Part shown: piece after piece, positions 62,841 to 64,000 of the stretch
Layout of the letters: the number at the start of each line of letters is the position of its first letter
Position numbering within the stretch: position 1 is the stretch's first letter
Made by a program: the position numbers and the translations under genes
Assembly: GCA_013398615.1 (NCBI GenBank)
Contig: VZSR01000393.1
Span: 3,472,888-3,536,887, forward strand
From: Brachypodius melanocephalos
Taxonomy: Eukaryota; Chordata; Aves; Passeriformes; Pycnonotidae
Reading direction: 5' to 3'
Length of the DNA stretch: 64,000 bases
The notes under the pieces: generated by a model
Databases searched by the model: none
Seen by the model: only the letters and a program-made list of their open reading frames with translations
What the model was told of the DNA's origin: nothing

Positions 62841-64000
62841 GTCCTTCAGCACACGATTGGTCATGTTCAGTGTTGGTCTCTCCGAAAAACCATCAGGACA
62901 TTCCTGTGCTGAAAATGTCACACAGATCCTTCCTGGCCAACACATCTGCAATCTTTCACTAACATAAGCTCCACACCAATCACCAATGCTTTATTTTTTA
63001 AAAAATATACTTTCTTAGCCCTGTAGAGTCAAGTGCAGCTACCAGGGAATGCAAAGTGATCTCCCAAAGGCTCTTTTACTACATCAAAGGTGCAAGATGA
63101 ATAAAGGTTCAGAGACCCAGGTATCTCTTTCAGTAATAACGTTTCAAAATTCTGAGGACGGAATATAAATTTTTCCATGTCTGTAGCACTTAGATCTACA
63201 GAGATAAAAAAAAATAATCATGGCTGTAAGGCGAGAAATTATATTTATTTGTCAATTATAAAATTAGATTTAGGAGTCACTAGAGAATATCAATTCTGAA
63301 TGCCCCATAAAGCTCTGCTAATAACTATAGATACCCAGGATTTTGACCTTTCTATTATTTAGACTTATATTTCCTTTCATTTATGTGGCTTGATAAAAAT
63401 TAATGATGCTTCACCCTTTAACTGAATTTCCCATGCTCAGAATGACTCCAGAAAATGATTTTGTCTGTGTTTTGTTTGTTGTGCAGAGCAAAGCTGACAA
63501 GAAATCATATGGCCCACTTAAAATCAGGGCATGCAAGAACGTAAAGAAGTATCTGGGACAAAGAATTCCCTCTTTTCCCACAGTTAAATAAAATCCCTTC
63601 AAAAGACACACCCATCTAACATTTTCTAAGAAAGCGAAGGTTTATATGAAAAGCCTCATGAGAATGTACAAGGTTGTAAAGTATCTCTCCTCAGCTTGCC
63701 TCTTTTTTTAATCTTAAAAAAAATGCTCTAAATACAGCACAGAGTCTCAGATGGCAAAAGGAAGGGATTGAAAATAGTAGTGGAGTATTTTAATGAAATG
63801 GGAGGTGTTTTCCCACTCGAACCCAGGGAATGAGCATTTTTGACACCCCAATTAACAGAATGCAATCAGAAGAGCAGCAGTTTACACAGGATGGAACATT
63901 TAGTTGTCTCATTTTAATTATTTTGTACAAATGGGGCAAAATTTTACTCCTAACAAGGATTTTGTCGTTTTTACCTGTGTCAGGGGTGTAAAACCAAACT

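Larger units (their letters stand above)
32737..64000 (-). other. CDH13: CDH13 upstream intron (partial, at least 31.3 kb)
   Basis: Begins at the TTTTCAG acceptor next to 32736 and continues past the right edge; no further CDH13 exon was recognised. It contains CR1 fragments near 35.8, 41.3 and 58.4 kb, an LTR at 47.3-47.7 kb, a 25-bp minisatellite beside a gap at 39.1-39.4 kb, a second gap at 56.0 kb, an A/C-only tract at 57.25 kb and a CpG-rich segment near 59.1-59.9 kb. I see nothing I can name in 32741-33828, 33873-35837, 36196-37238, 37258-39105, 39421-41250, 41518-47282, 47660-55985, 56086-57250 and 59860-64000. Within these, 33450-34120 and 41950-42400 are GC-richer and could hold unrecognised old repeats. 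Confidence 0.85.

Overview
This is vertebrate, almost certainly avian, nuclear DNA from a draft assembly. Three runs of exactly 100 N mark scaffold gaps of unknown size. The bird assignment rests on several chicken-repeat-1 (CR1) LINE 3' ends with their ATTCTRTGA-type tails, three avian-style endogenous-retrovirus LTRs, and exon sequence close to T-cadherin. Passerine affinity is plausible from the LTR types but is an inference. There is no operon structure, ribosome-binding site, CRISPR array or other prokaryotic feature.

The only protein-coding gene I can support is CDH13 (T-cadherin/H-cadherin, the GPI-anchored atypical cadherin), on the minus strand. Three consecutive internal exons are present, in transcript order 32736-32596, 4943-4761 and 3778-3525 (141, 183 and 254 bp). 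They encode the end of extracellular cadherin repeat 2 (EC2), all of EC3 and the start of EC4, about 192 residues. All three have canonical AG/GT splice sites and join in frame (phases 0/0, 0/0, 0/2). The preceding exon, ending in the conserved DRE, was not found between 32737 and 64000, and the following exon was not found between 1 and 3524. Both flanking introns therefore run off the window.

Everything else is intron. From left to right: part of the downstream intron (1-3524); a short 982-bp intron (3779-4760); a 27.7-kb intron (4944-32595) with four CR1 fragments, two LTRs, a polypurine domain and one gap; and at least 31.3 kb of the upstream intron (32737-64000) with three CR1 fragments, one LTR, a 25-bp minisatellite beside a gap, and a CpG-rich segment near 59.1-59.9 kb that may be a regulatory element. 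Six of seven CR1 fragments and all three LTRs point along the plus strand, antisense to CDH13. This fits selection against sense-oriented polyadenylation and splice signals in introns.

I found no convincing novel gene system. The items most worth a second look are the GC3 gradient over the three exons (about 55, 79 and 96 percent), the CpG-rich intronic segment, the 148-bp insertion nested in a CR1 with a 5-bp target duplication, the polypurine domain, and a probable lineage difference in an N-glycosylation sequon.
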